A DNA stretch of 64,000 bases from Neocallimastix lanati (nom. inval.) (GCA_016946835.1 JACVTC010000028.1:413501-477500); one strand, 5' to 3'. Shown: positions 40,065-62,898, numbered from the stretch's first letter. Numbers and translations: made by a program. The notes: generated from the letters alone by a model not told the origin.

Positions 40065-41549
40065 CAAGTTAAAAATATATATCTAATTCATATAGGATAT
40101 AACTCAAGTCCTAATCTAATATTTAGAAAGAGGTTTTTTTTTTTTTATATATATTAATGCTAATAATATTTCTTAATTTTTACATTATCTTTCTTAAACT
40201 ATTTAAATTATTATCTTATTTAACTTTCCAAAAATAAGGGTATTCTAATTATGAATTATTAACCATTCTTGAATATTAAAATAAAATAAATTATTTTATA
40301 TAAATTTAATGTTCTAAAAAAAATATTACTTAAAATAATACGCCATGATTATATTTTAATATCATTAATATTAATATTTTTATGTATTTATTTATATTAA
40401 TTAAAATTATAATATTAATATCAAAATATTGTGATAAGTTATTTTACATAAATTTAATGTTATAAAAAAATTATATTGTGATTTTAATAGTAATAAGCCA
40501 CATTTTTATCTTTTATATTTATTAAAGTTTTTAATTGTACTTTTTATTACAGTTAAGAATAATTTCTCTATCACATTATAGGTTAATTTTCCTTTAAAGT
40601 TTAATTATAATATCCTTTTTTTTTTTTTTTTTTTTTTTTATGTTATATTAATATAATAATACAAACTTTTCAATATTTATTAGTTTCTTAGATATTTTCT
40701 ATAAAACTTTTATTATTAATAATAAGAAATTTTTTGAAAAAAAAAATTATAAAAAATGTCAAAGGATATAACAATAATATAATTATAATTAATAACAATA
40801 TATAATTTTATTAATAAAAAAGTTTTTGTTGTATGTTGTATAGAAATTACAATAGTAATTTTTAACTTAAGAATAAATTAAAAATATATTAATATTAAAT
40901 AATATTATATTTTATTTTCCCAATATCAACAACTACAATAATATTAAAATCTTTTACTCAATATATTAAAGAAAAGGTTCAAAATTATGTATACAAAGTT
41001 ATTTTCTTAAATAATTAATTAGTGTCTTAGTTTTTCTGTTAAAAAATAAAATAAAATAAAATAAAATACAAATAAAATACAAATAAAAATTAAAAAAAAA
41101 GAAAATAAATTTAATTTATAATTATTATTGCTTTTTAATATTCATTTAATTATCTTTAAATTAAAATTTCAATATTATTTAAAGTTATTTATGAAAAATA
41201 TATAATTACAATCAATAATTAATTAATTAGTTTTGTATTTTCCCTTTAATTATTATTTATATATATTTTCATATTTTTTTAAAAATATATAAAGATTATT
41301 ATTTTTCTTTTCTTTTTTTTTTTTTTATATATTTTTTATCAATATTTAATTGATAATTAATTATAATTATCCAAATAATTAAATATAGAATTTTTTATAA
41401 TAATTAAAAAAAAATTTAATAATTATAAAAAAAACTTTACAAATAAAATAATTATTTGATATAATTAATTTTAAAATTAAAATATATAGTTTGATACTAT
41501 AAAAATAATTTATTTTTTTTTCTTTCCTTTTTTTTTTTTTTTGATCAAA

Positions 41550-43352
41550 ATGAAATTTAGTAAGGCTTTTGTTATTACTGCTTTAGCTGCCAGTGCCAAT
41601 GGTTATGAACTTTTAAAAAATTACTCTAAGGGTTTCAGAATTGGTGCTGCTACTAACACCATTCATTACAACAACGCTAACTATGTTAATGCTATGAAAG
41701 CATTCAACTATATGGTTGCTGAAAATGCTTGTAAGTTCGTTAGTATTCAAGGTACTAAGGGTAGATTCAATTTCAATGATTGTGATGCCCACTACAACAA
41801 AGCAAAGGAATTAGGTATGGACTTTAGAGGTCACGCTTTAATTTGGCACAGTATGGCTCCAAAGTGGCTTGAATACGAAGATTCTAATACTATGAGAAAT
41901 TCCATAGTTAATCACATTACAACTGTCTTAAAGCACTACGAAGGTAAAATTGATACTTGGGATGTTGTTAATGAAGCTATTGATGATGATTCCAATGGTA
42001 ATGGTTGGAAGTATCGTAATTCATTCCTTTACCAAAAGAACAGAGATTTCATTGATCTTGCTTTCAAAACTGCTCGTCAAGTAGCTCCAAAGGTTAAACT
42101 TTTCTACAACGATTATAATACTGAAGGTATTTGGGGTAAGAGTGAATCTGTTTACCAATTTGTTGCTGATTTAAAGAAACGTAATATTCCAATTGATGGT
42201 GTTGGTCTTCAATACCATGTCAGTGTTCAAAATCAACCACAATTCAACAAAATTAACGATTTAATTGGTCGTTACTGTAAGTTAGGCCTTGAAGTTCACA
42301 TTACTGAATTAGATGTCAGTTGTGTTAATTCTTGTAATGCTGGAGATGTTGAAAGCAGACAATCCCAAGTTTTCACTAATGCTTTAAAGGCTTGTCTTAA
42401 CAACTCCTGTTGTACTGCTTTCCTTGTCTGGGGTATTGGTGATCCAGACAGTTGGTTAGGTAATGATAAGAAGGGTTTACTTTTCAATGGTAATTACCAA
42501 CCAAAATCTCAATACAATGCTCTCTTAAACGTCTTAAAGACTACTACTGCTGCCTCCCTTGGTAATGGTGGAAATACTAATACTAACACTCCAGCTGTTG
42601 ATGTTTCTAAGAATGCCGTTAAGCTCCAAGATGGTTGGTACACTATTAAGAATACCGGTTCTGGTAAATATCTTTATGTTGACAAAGCTGGTGACGTTGA
42701 AAATGTTGTCATTGGTTCAACTGCTCGCAAATGGAAGCTTACTAATGTTAGTGATGGTTACGTTACATTAACAAGTGAACTTGGTAACTATATGTTAGAT
42801 GTTGCTAATGGTGAAGATGTTAACAGTGCTAACCTTCAAATCTACAGTGCATATGGTGGTAATGCTCAACAATTCGTTATCTTAAAAACTTCTAATTCTA
42901 ATGTTTACACTATTGGTACTAAGGCAAGTAGTGGACAAAGAGTTCTTGATGTTGAAAAGAGAGGTACCACTGATGGTAGTAACGTTATTCAATACGCTCT
43001 TAATGGTGCTTCTAACCAAACATGGACTTTTGAATCTACTAGTGCTCCAAGTTCAGGAAGCCAAGGTGGTCAAGGAGGTAACAATAACAATAATTCTTGC
43101 TGGTCTTCTAGATTAGGTTATCCATGTTGTAAGAGCTGCAATGTTGTTTTCACTGATAATGATGGAAAATGGGGTGTTGAAAATGATGACTGGTGTGGTA
43201 TTTCCAGTACTTGCAATAACAGCCACACCTGTGTCGGTGCTCAAGGATATCCATGCTGCCAAAATTCTTGTATTGTATACTCTACCGATGCTGACGGTAG
43301 ATGGAGTATTGAAAATGGTGACTGGTGTTTAATAAAAAATAACAGTTGTTAA
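41550..43352 (+). CDS. Secreted GH10 endo-1,4-beta-xylanase with ricin-type module and two fungal dockerins
   Basis: A 600-residue intronless enzyme cleaving internal beta-1,4 bonds of xylan outside the cell. The frame can be read from a TTG at 41541, but the first ATG (41550) starts a clean signal peptide (residues 1-18, ending SANG) and is chosen. Modules: GH10 barrel about 22-330, with acid/base E142 in VVNEA and nucleophile E253 in HITELDV, plus the WHSMAPKW substrate-site motif; Asn/Thr-rich linker; ricin-B-like (CBM13-type) module about 355-495, with QTW and QQF repeats; Gly/Asn/Ser linker; two CBM10-type fungal dockerins, from C517 and from about 557, with YPCC, GKWG/GRWS and NDDWC/NGDWC signatures. 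Dockerins anchor enzymes to the fungal cellulosome scaffold. Strong codon bias (GGT, GCT, ACT, AAG, TTC, CAA) suggests high expression. Confidence 0.97.
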   Translation: MKFSKAFVITALAASANGYELLKNYSKGFRIGAATNTIHYNNANYVNAMKAFNYMVAENACKFVSIQGTKGRFNFNDCDAHYNKAKELGMDFRGHALIWHSMAPKWLEYEDSNTMRNSIVNHITTVLKHYEGKIDTWDVVNEAIDDDSNGNGWKYRNSFLYQKNRDFIDLAFKTARQVAPKVKLFYNDYNTEGIWGKSESVYQFVADLKKRNIPIDGVGLQYHVSVQNQPQFNKINDLIGRYCKLGLEVHITELDVSCVNSCNAGDVESRQSQVFTNALKACLNNSCCTAFLVWGIGDPDSWLGNDKKGLLFNGNYQPKSQYNALLNVLKTTTAASLGNGGNTNTNTPAVDVSKNAVKLQDGWYTIKNTGSGKYLYVDKAGDVENVVIGSTARKWKLTNVSDGYVTLTSELGNYMLDVANGEDVNSANLQIYSAYGGNAQQFVILKTSNSNVYTIGTKASSGQRVLDVEKRGTTDGSNVIQYALNGASNQTWTFESTSAPSSGSQGGQGGNNNNNSCWSSRLGYPCCKSCNVVFTDNDGKWGVENDDWCGISSTCNNSHTCVGAQGYPCCQNSCIVYSTDADGRWSIENGDWCLIKNNSC

Positions 43353-44564
43353 ATTTAAAAAGAAAAAAAAAAACCTATTAAAAAATTATTAAAATCAAAA
43401 AAAAAAAAAAAAAATTAAAAACAAAATAAGAATGAAAGAAAAAAAGTAAAGAATTAAAGAAAAAAAAGTAAAACAAAAATAATTAGAAATAAAAAAAAAT
43501 AATAAAAAGCAATAAGGATAATGAAAGTAAAAAAAGAAAAATTAATAAATAATAAAAATAATAATAATAATAATACTATAAAATAAATTGTAATATTATT
43601 ATTATGAGAAATATTTAAATATATTAATAATAATATAATTAAAAAAAATTGAAAATTACACCAATATTCTAAAATAAAAAAATAAAAGAAGAATAAATTG
43701 GTTTATTACATATTAAATTTAATAACGTATATTACAAAAATATATCATTATTTTTATGTAATATTTAAATTTAATATATTTAATAGAAAAAAAGTAAGAA
43801 TTTCTTAATTAAAAACAAATAAAACAAATAATAAAATAAATAAAATAAAAAAAAATATAATAATAATAAAATATAAATAAATAAAAGTGTTTTTAAATAT
43901 ATCTGTGTAATAAGTGTATTTATAATAAATTTATATGATTGATTTTTTTCAAGGAATTAAATAAACTTAAAATGCATTAAATTTATTTAATACATTAATA
44001 AAAATAAAATTTAGATAAAACTATAATACTATTTTTTTTTTTTATAATATTAATAACAACAAATAAAATAATTAATGAAGAAAAATAAATAGTAAAATGG
44101 CTAAAATAACATAAAGAATAATTATATTATAAAAATCACAAAAAAAAAAAAAAAACATATAGATTATTATTACATAGACATAATAATAAACTTCCTTGAA
44201 GATATTTGATCAATTAAATATAAAAAGTTTAAATTTGTTATTTAAAAAAAAAAATTTTTTTTTATTCAATTTGTATTTCTAAAAATATTCATAATTATGA
44301 ATATTCATAATTTTTTTTTTTTTTTAACCATTTTTGAATTTTTAAAGTTTTTAAAATTTATATATTTAATAATAAAAAAATATTAATAAATCATCATTAC
44401 TTCTCATTTAATAAAAATTAATGCTTTTATGTAATTGTAATTAAATATTTTAATTTAGCCATCAATTTATTGAATATATATATATATATATTTTAGCAAA
44501 TATTTTATTATATTTAAATTTTTTTTTTTTTTTATTCCGAACATATATATTTATATTTTAAATA
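43353..44564. other. A+T-rich spacer
   Basis: A-rich 3' flank of the xylanase, then TA-rich DNA with poly-A/T runs and a (TA)n tract near 44476. No gene seen. Confidence 0.7.
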
Positions 44565-45017
44565 GTAATCATTTCCTTTATTGAAATTGTGAAAATTTAT
44601 TATCAAAGAAATTATTGTTTGTTTGGTTTGATGTATTTGTTTATAGTGGATGTAATTGTATTAGTTTATTTATTTGATATATTGCTTTTAGATTTATCTT
44701 CATTACTATCATTATAAAAAACTATTTTCAGTATATGTCTTTAAATAATTCAACTATTTTGAATTATGTTTCTGAAAAATTTAGACTACCTATAAATTTC
44801 TTATCAATATTATTTATAAATTGTAATTTTAAATTTTGTTTATGAAGTATTTCAAAATATTATTCTATATCCGTATATAAATGTATAGAGGAATGATGAA
44901 ATAACAATAATAATACTTCCTCATATTAAATAATAAAAAAAAATATAATTATTAATTGTCATGAAATTTAATATTAATAGTATTATCGATCCAAGAATAA
45001 AAATATATATTTATTGT
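44565..45017 (-). pseudogene. Decayed 3'-end copy of the receptor gene
   Basis: Aligned to 45048-45490 of gene A, this stretch repeats the region coding for the last helices and cytoplasmic tail: TTTCCTTTATTGAAATTGTG at its low end, TGTAATTTTAAATTTTGTTT in the middle and GATCCAAGAATAAAAATATA at its high end, with many small differences. It has no 5' part and no open frame. It lies immediately beyond the stop of gene A in the same orientation, so it is the remains of a partial tandem duplication. Confidence 0.8.
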
Positions 45018-45036
45018 CTAATTTATTAGAATTTAT

Positions 45037-48100
<3,064 letters not shown>

Positions 48101-48605
48101 TTTTTTTAAATATATATATTAATAAATAATTATATTTTCAATAATTATGCATTTTTATATATTATTCATTAATTTCTTTTCTTATTATTTATTAGTATAT
48201 TATTAAAACTTTTTACTAATATTATTTCAGGTATATCAGGTATAAAAAGAATAAAAGTTTTTATTAATAACAAGTTGCTTTATACTCCATGTTTTTATAA
48301 AATTATAAATTCGTTTAATTTTATATTAAAAATTAAATAAAAGTTAAAATATTTAAAATTATCACTTATAATTTGAAACAAAAAACCTTATGTATATTTA
48401 ATAAAATTTAAAAGAAAAAAAATAATAATCATTATATTCTTTTATTGTTTTTTAAAAAAATGGTAATTATAAACTTTATAAATTAATTTAATAGGAAAAA
48501 AATAATAATAATTATATACTTTTATTGTTTTTTAAATAAATGGTAATATAAACTTTATAAATTAATACTTTTTTTTTATTAAAATTATGGAGATATTTAA
48601 ATGTA

Positions 48606-48636
<31 letters not shown>

Positions 48637-49130
48637 ATTTGATTAAAAATTTTTTTTTTATAGAATAAAGATGTCTCCTGCATATGTTAACATGGTGTAT
48701 GTTTAACTGCCATACTGGTATGGCGTCGACGTTTGTAAATTTGATTAAATATTCATAAATTATATACTTAATAATCTACACATAATCTATATATAATATA
48801 AAAATATATATGTTATTTTTTTAATTCAATTTTTGTTAAAGATTTATATTTTTATTGTTTTATTCAAAAAAAAAAAAGTAACTTATATAAATTTTTGGTT
48901 TTCGGTACCCCGAAATATTTTTTTTATTAATAAAAGAGCATAAAAAAAATAATATTATTTACCTCGACATACTTCTATATTTATATATATATATATAATT
49001 AAAAATTATAAAAATCAAATTGTATTTTTTTTTTTTAATCATATATTATAAAATATATTCTGTAAAATTGTCAAATTTGTATTCAATTTCAATTATAAAA
49101 AATAAAAAAAAAAAAAATTATTTATTTAAA

Positions 49131-49166
<36 letters not shown>

Positions 49167-49936
49167 GAAAAAAAAAAATTCAAAAAGTCTATTTTCATTA
49201 AAATAAAAATAAATATAGGTAAATTTTTTTACTTCTTTAATGTAGAATAATACAAATTTTATTCTAAAAATAAATATTTTTTTTTTTTTCGTTATGATTA
49301 GTATTTATTCTGTGACCATCAACTCTTTAGGTGTTAATGAATGATATAGCATTTCATAATTTATTTTTTCTTATTTTTTATAACTATTTTGCAAACTACT
49401 TTATTTATTTATTTATTTTTATTTATTTATTTATATTTATTTATTTATTTATTTTTATTTATTTTTTTTTTTATTTAGTTTTACAATTGGGAAAAAGTAT
49501 ACGTATATCAAAAAAATATATATATTATCAATTTATTATAATATATATAATTTTTGGACATACGTAATAAAAATTATTTAATAATAGATATCAAATACTT
49601 TTTAAATAATTCCAAAAAATTTTGTTTATTATTTAGTATTTAAAAATATTATTTTTAAAATTTTCATTATTAACAGTGATATAATAATACTCTATATAAT
49701 ATTTTTCATTAAATAATTAAGTATAGTTAAATATATATTAATATTTTTATTACTACTTCAAAATTCATTTAAAAACAATACTATTCTTTTTTATTAAAAT
49801 ATTTTATTCATTTAAATTTATTAAATAATTTAATATTTTAACTTATAATTAATATATATTGGTAAAAATTTTATTATCATATTTTTGAATGAATTTATTA
49901 TAATATCATTTTTCTAAAATATATATATATATATAT
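48101..49936. other. Spacer between receptors A and B
   Basis: The A-upstream and B-downstream flank is A+T-rich and partly shared with the B-C and C-D spacers, including a conserved TTAATGAATGATATA block near 49335. The shared low-complexity frame there (49331-49567) and its twin at 54032-54253 are hydrophobic strings that decay in the third spacer, so I do not call a gene. Confidence 0.6.
48405..48774. mobile_element. 370-bp insertion of unknown class
   Basis: Compared with the equivalent sites in the B-C spacer (near 53330) and the C-D spacer (near 58335), which read straight through ATTTAATAATCTA, this spacer carries about 370 extra bp. The sequence TTAATAA appears on both sides (48398-48404 and 48768-48774), like a target-site duplication. 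Inside are an imperfect direct repeat of about 80 bp (48413-48492 and 48497-48570) and a G+C-richer core at 48670-48735 with the hairpin GCCATACTGGTATGGC. No coding capacity or terminal inverted repeats are obvious. A non-autonomous element is the best guess. Confidence 0.5.
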
Positions 49937-52601
49937 TTATACATAGTTATTAACAGAAAAATTATTTGTTTTATTTACTTCTATATTATTTCTTGATTCC
50001 AATTCATTATTTCCTTCAATAGAGTAATGATAACTTATTATTTTAGAAATTATTGCTGTTTTACTTGATTTATTCGTTTTAGATGTTAGATTTGATATAT
50101 TACTTTTAGTTTTATCATTATTACTATCATTATAAAAACTAGTTTCAGCATATGATTTTGTATGATATATTTGTTTTGAATTGCTTTCTGAATTATTTTC
50201 ACTACTTATAAATTTCTTATTAATATTATTAATAAATTGTAATTTTAAATTTTGTTTATGAAGTATTCCAAATATTATTCGATACCCATATATAAATATG
50301 TAGAGGGATGTTGAAATAATAACCATGATATATCCTCGAATTAAATAATAAAAAATATAGTTATTAATTGTTATGAAATTTAATATTAGTAGTATAATTG
50401 ATCCAAGAATAAAAATATATATAGCTGTAATAATAAATTTTAATTCATAGTGAAATTTTTGGTTATTCCACTCAATAAAAATTAAAATTAATATAATTAA
50501 CAGAATTATAATTTTATATATAATTATTAATATATATATAGAATTTCCAAAGAAATTATTTATTTTACATATTTGGAAATTTTGTCCTCCTTCAATATAA
50601 TTTGTATGAATATGATATGGTTTAATATACATTAATCCGTTTAATAAAATATCAATCGAAAAATTAATCAAATGAAAAAGATATTGATGTTTATCAATCC
50701 AGGTTGATATTTTATTTACCTCTGGAAAATTAATAATTAATTTATTTAAGATAGGAATAAAAGAAAAACTGAATCCTAAAGATAATAGTAGAATTGATAA
50801 TTGACATTTGAAACTTGTTAATGTCCCAAATTTTGTAAAGCAAGCACTCAAATTAATTATTGATCCAAATACAATCAAAATCCAATATTCTTGAGATAAA
50901 AATTCAAAGAATGGATTAAAGTTATTTAAAAAAATAAATATTAATGATAAAAACATTAAGGTTATAATAACTGAAAAAATAAGAAAGTTAATTAAACCAG
51001 CAGATGTATATTTAGTGCTTGTTGATATTTCATAAATATATGATATATCTTTTATATTTTTTAAAGCATCTTTCGCAGAAACATTTCCATATAAAAATTC
51101 TGAAAAATATATTTTAAATTTTTCAGCATAATAATTATAATCATCTCTTTCAAAAATAGGTTTTCCTATTGGTTGAATACTTCGAAAAAGTTGGCAATGA
51201 GCAATTTTACATACATCTTCATCATAATATAAATCCATTATTCCAGGAATTAAAATACGTTTTGTTAAAAATTCTTTTTGAACTTCTCTTGATGCTAAAT
51301 ATTTAAATACAAAAAGTGCAGCTTCTTTCCTTTTATCATAAGCTTTATCATTTGGATATTTAGTTATACTTATATTATTTCCAAATATTATTGAACTAGA
51401 AATTCCTTTCTTAACACCTGGTAAAACTGTCATATTATAATCCAACATTTCATATATCTGATCAGGAATAATAATAAATTTTATAAATATTGCTTTTCCA
51501 AGAAGTAATCTTGATATGGCGAATTCCTCATTAGATCGAAAAATAGATTCTATTTAATAAATTATTATTAATTAATCCATATATAAAAAATAAAATAAAT
51601 ATATATATATATATATATTATTATTAATTTATAATTGTTACAAAAAATTGATAATATTTTATGAATACTTATTTATTTATAATAACCTGAAGATATATCT
51701 TCTTTTATTTGTTTAATCTTGTTTATTGCATTTATTGCTGTTTGACTTGTTATATCTGGAAATGAAGATTCGTATGTATCCCTATAGGAATATATGAATT
51801 CATATGTAGAAGATAACATCTCATCATCTTTATCTATATATCGAAGAATTAAAAAGTGAAAAATTTTAATAAATATACATATTTTATTTTTAATTTAGTA
51901 AAAATTTTAAAATATATTTAATTCACCATTAAAGAATCCATTGTATCCAATTAAATCTATATCTTTATTTGATTTTTTTTCTTCTTCTAATATATATTTA
52001 CTTGTTTCTATTAATTCATCCCAAGTTTCAGGTATTGTTTTATTATATTTTTTCAAAAGACTTCTATTTGAATATAATACATTATAATCTAATCTTGCTG
52101 GCTAAAATATAACAAATATTAATTTTTAACAATGTTACATTTAAAATAATAAAAATAAATAGATTAATATAAAAAATTAAATAAAAATTAAATATAAAAA
52201 AAAAAAAAAAAAAAAAAAAAAACATACAAGAGCAATTAATTTATTTTTATATATGCATGTATCAGATATAATTTTTTTATCATATAATTTTATTAAATCT
52301 TCTGATAAATATTCCTTTAAATCAAGAAAATAATTTCCATATTTTGATCCATATGCATTATCATATAAATATAAATCATATTTAGTTTTACTTTTTTTTA
52401 AAATACTTTCAATTACATCTCCATAATTAAATATTGAACCAGTGAAATTTTTTTCAGTAAAAACATTTAATTCTATATTAATACCTAAATCATTTTCTTT
52501 CGAGTATTTATTAAATTTTTTAACAACATTAACTTGATAATCATTATTTTTAAAATACCCAATTCCAATAATGTTTATTGTGATACAATTAACAACTTCT
52601 A

Positions 52602-52632
<31 letters not shown>

Positions 52633-52777
52633 TTAATATAAAAATATTTATTTTAATTTGTTAAATTTATTATTATATTTTTTACTATTATTAATTGTTT
52701 CATATTTTATCATGAAATTTGATATTACTTAAGCAAATAATGTTAAAAATTAATATGATTATTGCTATTTTATACAT
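49937..52777 (-). CDS. Receptor B: sugar-binding-protein ectodomain fused to class C GPCR-like 7TM
   Basis: Predicted 784 residues; exons 52729-52777, 52228-52598, 51927-52101, 51687-51833, 49937-51549. Architecture as receptor A: signal peptide MYKIAIIILIFNIICL, solute-binding-protein ectodomain, seven helices with the class C Cys pair, and a Ser/Asn/Lys-rich tail ending NNFSVNNYV. The last exon begins at the TAG acceptor 101 bases before its first Met; the same acceptor is used in all copies, so the shorter frame starting at MLDYN is not the true product. Exon 3 begins PARLDYN where A has PSRLEYN. Intron 4 is only 137 nt and lacks the (TTA)n tract of the other three. The tail is nearly the same as in D, so B may represent the full-length form. 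Confidence 0.88.
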
Positions 52778-54700
52778 TTTTTTAAATATATATATATATT
52801 TCTTAATTAAAAAGTATTTTTTTTTAATTAAAGAGATGAAAAGTAGCTAAAAATAAAATTATTTTTATTTATATATAAGTATCTTTTAAACTTTATTTTC
52901 ATTAGTTGGTTGTAATTGTTTAAATTTTCTTTTTTTTTTTTTTTTCTTTTTTTTTTTTTTTTCATTATTAGAAAAATACGTTTGAATTATTTTTTATTAT
53001 TGTAACAAATAATTATATTTTCCATAATTATGTATATTTATATATTACTATTCATTGATTTATTTTCCTATTATTTATTATTATATTATTTATATTATTA
53101 AAACATTTTATTTATATTATTTCAGGTGTATCAGATATAAAAAAAAAAAAAAAAAATTATTCTATAAACATAGAATAAATTTTTTTTTTTTATTTATAAT
53201 AACAAATTATTTTATTTTCCATGTTTTTATAAAATTATAAATTCGTTTTTAATAATTTTATATTAAAAAATAAATAAAAGTCTAAATATATAAAATTATC
53301 ATTTATAATTTGAAACAAAAAACCTTATGTATATTTAATAATCTACACATAGTCTCATATAATATATAATTTATAATACATAATATATAAAATAAATATA
53401 TATATATATTTTTATTCAATTTTTGTTAAAGTTTTATATTTTTATTGTTTTATTCGGAAAAAAAAAAAGAAATATATAAAATTTTGTTTTTCTGTACCTT
53501 GATATATTTTTTTTCATTAATAAAAGAGCATAAATGAAAAATAATATTTTTTACCTAGACATATATCTATATTTAATTGTATTATTATATTTTTATTTAT
53601 TTTATTATTTTTTTTTTTTCTATATAGTAACATTATAATAATAATTATTTAAAATAATAAAAATTTCAACGTCAAATCTTCTAGAACCTTTACAAATATA
53701 TTTATATATATAAATAAACATTAAAAATTATAAAAATCAGATTGTATTTTTTTTTTAAATCATATATTATAATATATATTCTGTAAAATCGTCAAGTTTA
53801 TATTCATTTTCAATTATAAAAAATAAAATAAAAAAAAAAAAATATTAATTTAAAAGTTTTTGAATTTTTGTTTTCCAAAAAAAAATTTTTAATTTCATTA
53901 AAATAAAAATAAATATAGGTAAATTTTTTTTCTTATTTATTTTTAAAATAAAATTTATATTGTATTACATTAAAGATATTTTTTTTGTTTTAGTTATTAT
54001 TAGATTTATTCTGTGACCATCTACTTTTTAGGTGTTAATGAATGATATAACATATCATAATTTATTCTTTCTTATTTTTTATAACTATTTTGCAAACTAT
54101 TTTATTTATTTATTTATTTTTATTTATTTATTTTTGTTTATTTATTTTATTTATTTTTTTTTTTTTTATTTAGTTTTACAATTGGGAAAAAGTATACATA
54201 TATCAAAAAAATATATATATTTCCAATTTATGACAATATATATAATTTTTTGATAGATGTAATAAAAATTATTTAATAATAGATAGCGAATACTTTTTAA
54301 ATAATTCCAAAAAATTTTGTTAATTATTTAGTATTTAAAAATATTATTTTTAAAATTTTCAAACATTTATATTATTAACAATAATATAATAATTCTTTAT
54401 ATAATATTTTTCATTAAATAATTAAGAACAGTTAAATATGTATTAATATTTTTATTACTACTTCAAAATTCATTTAAAAACAATACTATTCTTTTTTATT
54501 AAAATATTTTATTCATTTAAATTATTAAATAATTTAATATTTTAACTTATAATTAATATATATTGGTAAAAATTTTATTATCATATTTTTGAATAGATTT
54601 TATTATAATATCATTTTTCTTAAAAAAATATATATATATTTATTTATACATAGTTATTAACAGAAAAATTATTTGTTTTATTTTCTTCTATATTATTTCT
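52778..54700. other. Spacer between receptors B and C
   Basis: A+T-rich, with poly-T runs and blocks shared with the other spacers. It carries the empty site of the A-B insertion near 53330. No gene seen. Confidence 0.65.
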
Positions 54701-57831
<3,131 letters not shown>

Positions 57832-58951
57832 TTTTTTAAATATATATATATATATATTTCTTAATTAAAAAGTATTTTTTTTAATTAAAGAGATGAAAAG
57901 TAGCTAAAAATAAAATTATTTATATTTATATATAAATTTCTTTTAAACTTTATTATCATAAATTGATTGTAATTGTTAAAAAATTCTTTTTTTTTTCTTT
58001 TTTTTTTTTTTTTCATAATTAGAAAAATACATTTGAGTTATTTTTTATTATTGTAATAAATAATTATATTTTCCATAATTATGTATATTTATATATTACT
58101 ATTCATTGATTTATTTTCCTATTATTTATTATTATATTATTTATATTATTAAAACTTTTTATTAATTATATTTCAGGTATATCAGGTATACAGAGAATAA
58201 AAGTTATTTTATTTTCCATGTTTTTATAAAATTATAAATATGTTTTTAATAATTTTATATTAAAAAATAAATCAAAGTTTAAATATATAAAATTATCACT
58301 TATAATTTAAAACAAAAAACTTTATGCATATTTAATAATCTATACATTGTCTATATATATAATATAAAAATATTTTTATATTTTTATATTCAATTTTTGT
58401 TAAAGTTTTATATTTTTATTGTTTTATACGGAAAAAAAAATAAATATATAAAAAATTTTGTTTTTCTGTGTCTCAAAATATTTTTTTCATTATTAAAAGA
58501 GCATAAAAAAAAATTTTTTTTTCCTCGACATACTTCTATATATATATATATATATAAACATTAAAAATTATAAAAATCGGATTGTATTTTTTTTTTTTTT
58601 TAAATCATATTTTATAAAATGTATTCTGAAAATCGTCAAGTTTGTATTCAATTTCAATTATAAAAAATAAAAAAAAAAAAAAAAAAAAATTTATTTAAAA
58701 GTTTTTAAATTTTTGTTTTCCAAAAAAAAAAGTCTATTTTCATTAAAATAAAAATAAATTAATTTAATTTTTTTTTTTTATTTATTTTTATAATAAAATC
58801 TGTATTGTTTCAAATTAAGAATATTTCTATTACCTTTGCTATGATTAGTATTTATTTTTTAACTCTCAACTATTTAGTTGTTAATGAATGATATAACATT
58901 TTATAATTTATTCTTTCTCATTTTTTTATAACTATTTTATAAACAATTTTA

Positions 58952-58982
<31 letters not shown>

Positions 58983-59161
58983 TTTTACAAATACTTTATA
59001 TAATATTTTTCATTAAATAATTAAATAAATATAGTTAAATATATATTAATATATTTTATTATCGCTTCGAAATTCAATTAATGATAATAGTATTTTTTAT
59101 ATTTAAATACAGTTAAATTTATAATTTTTTTTAAAAATATATATATATATATATAATATAT
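57832..59161. other. Spacer between receptors C and D
   Basis: A+T-rich, with blocks shared with the B-C spacer. The shortest of the three spacers. It also carries an empty site for the A-B insertion near 58335. No gene seen. Confidence 0.65.
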
Positions 59162-62329
<3,168 letters not shown>

Positions 62330-62720
62330 TTTTGAATGTATATATTTATTTTATGAACTAAATAAAATTTTTTCATACTTTAGAAACAAAAAAAAAAAAA
62401 AAACTATATTAAAATAAACAATTTTTATCTTATATATTTTATTTGAATTTTATATCAAATATAATTTTTAATTTTTAAAATTTGTTATATATTCATATAT
62501 AACAAATTTTAAAAATTAAAAATAATTCATTTACATAATTAATAATTAAAAATAAAAATGTTTTACTAAAAAAAAAATATATAATATTAAAGAAGTAAAA
62601 AAAAAAAAAATCCGAAAAATGAAAGTCTTTTTTAAGAAATCTTTTTTATGTTATACTAAATATATATATTTTTACTCCATATATATAGTTTAAATATTCA
62701 TATTTAACAAATTTTAAAAA

Positions 62721-62752
<32 letters not shown>

Positions 62753-62799
62753 TATATAAAATACAATACAATATATAAAAAATAAAAACTATTATTTTA

Positions 62800-62839
<40 letters not shown>

Positions 62840-62898
62840 TGATTCTAAAGTATAAAAATATTTTATCTAGTTCATAAAATAAATGAATACATTCAAAA
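62330..62898. promoter_or_regulatory. Head-to-head intergenic region of receptor D and the relic
   Basis: The bases just upstream of the ATG at 62329 (minus) and of the ATG at 62899 (plus) match each other when read outward: TCTAAAGTAT, TAGTTCATAAAATAAAT and ACATTCAAAAATGATTAAAA. The two ends are therefore an inverted duplication sharing one promoter region. It includes poly-T tracts and long (TA)n runs. Actual promoter function is inferred from position. Confidence 0.5.
62464..62523. repeat. Perfect palindrome, 29-bp arms
   Basis: Left arm 62464-62492 and right arm 62495-62523 are exact reverse complements with a 2-bp spacer (TC). A third, partial copy of the right arm lies at about 62700-62728 (AACAAATTTTAAAAATTAAA). 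It sits in the space between the two head-to-head gene ends and may mark the junction of the inverted duplication. Confidence 0.9.

Noticed and set aside
41541-41549. Xylanase start at TTG (41541)
   Set aside because: The ATG at 41550 follows directly and gives a clean signal peptide; a TTG start is unlikely in a fungal nuclear gene.
42296-43332. Frames overlapping the xylanase in other phases and strand
   Set aside because: They are shadows caused by the biased codon use of the xylanase and have no independent support.
49331-49567. Small frame repeated in the A-B and B-C spacers (twin at 54032-54253)
   Set aside because: The duplication reflects copying of the spacer; the products are hydrophobic low-complexity strings and the third spacer does not keep the frame.
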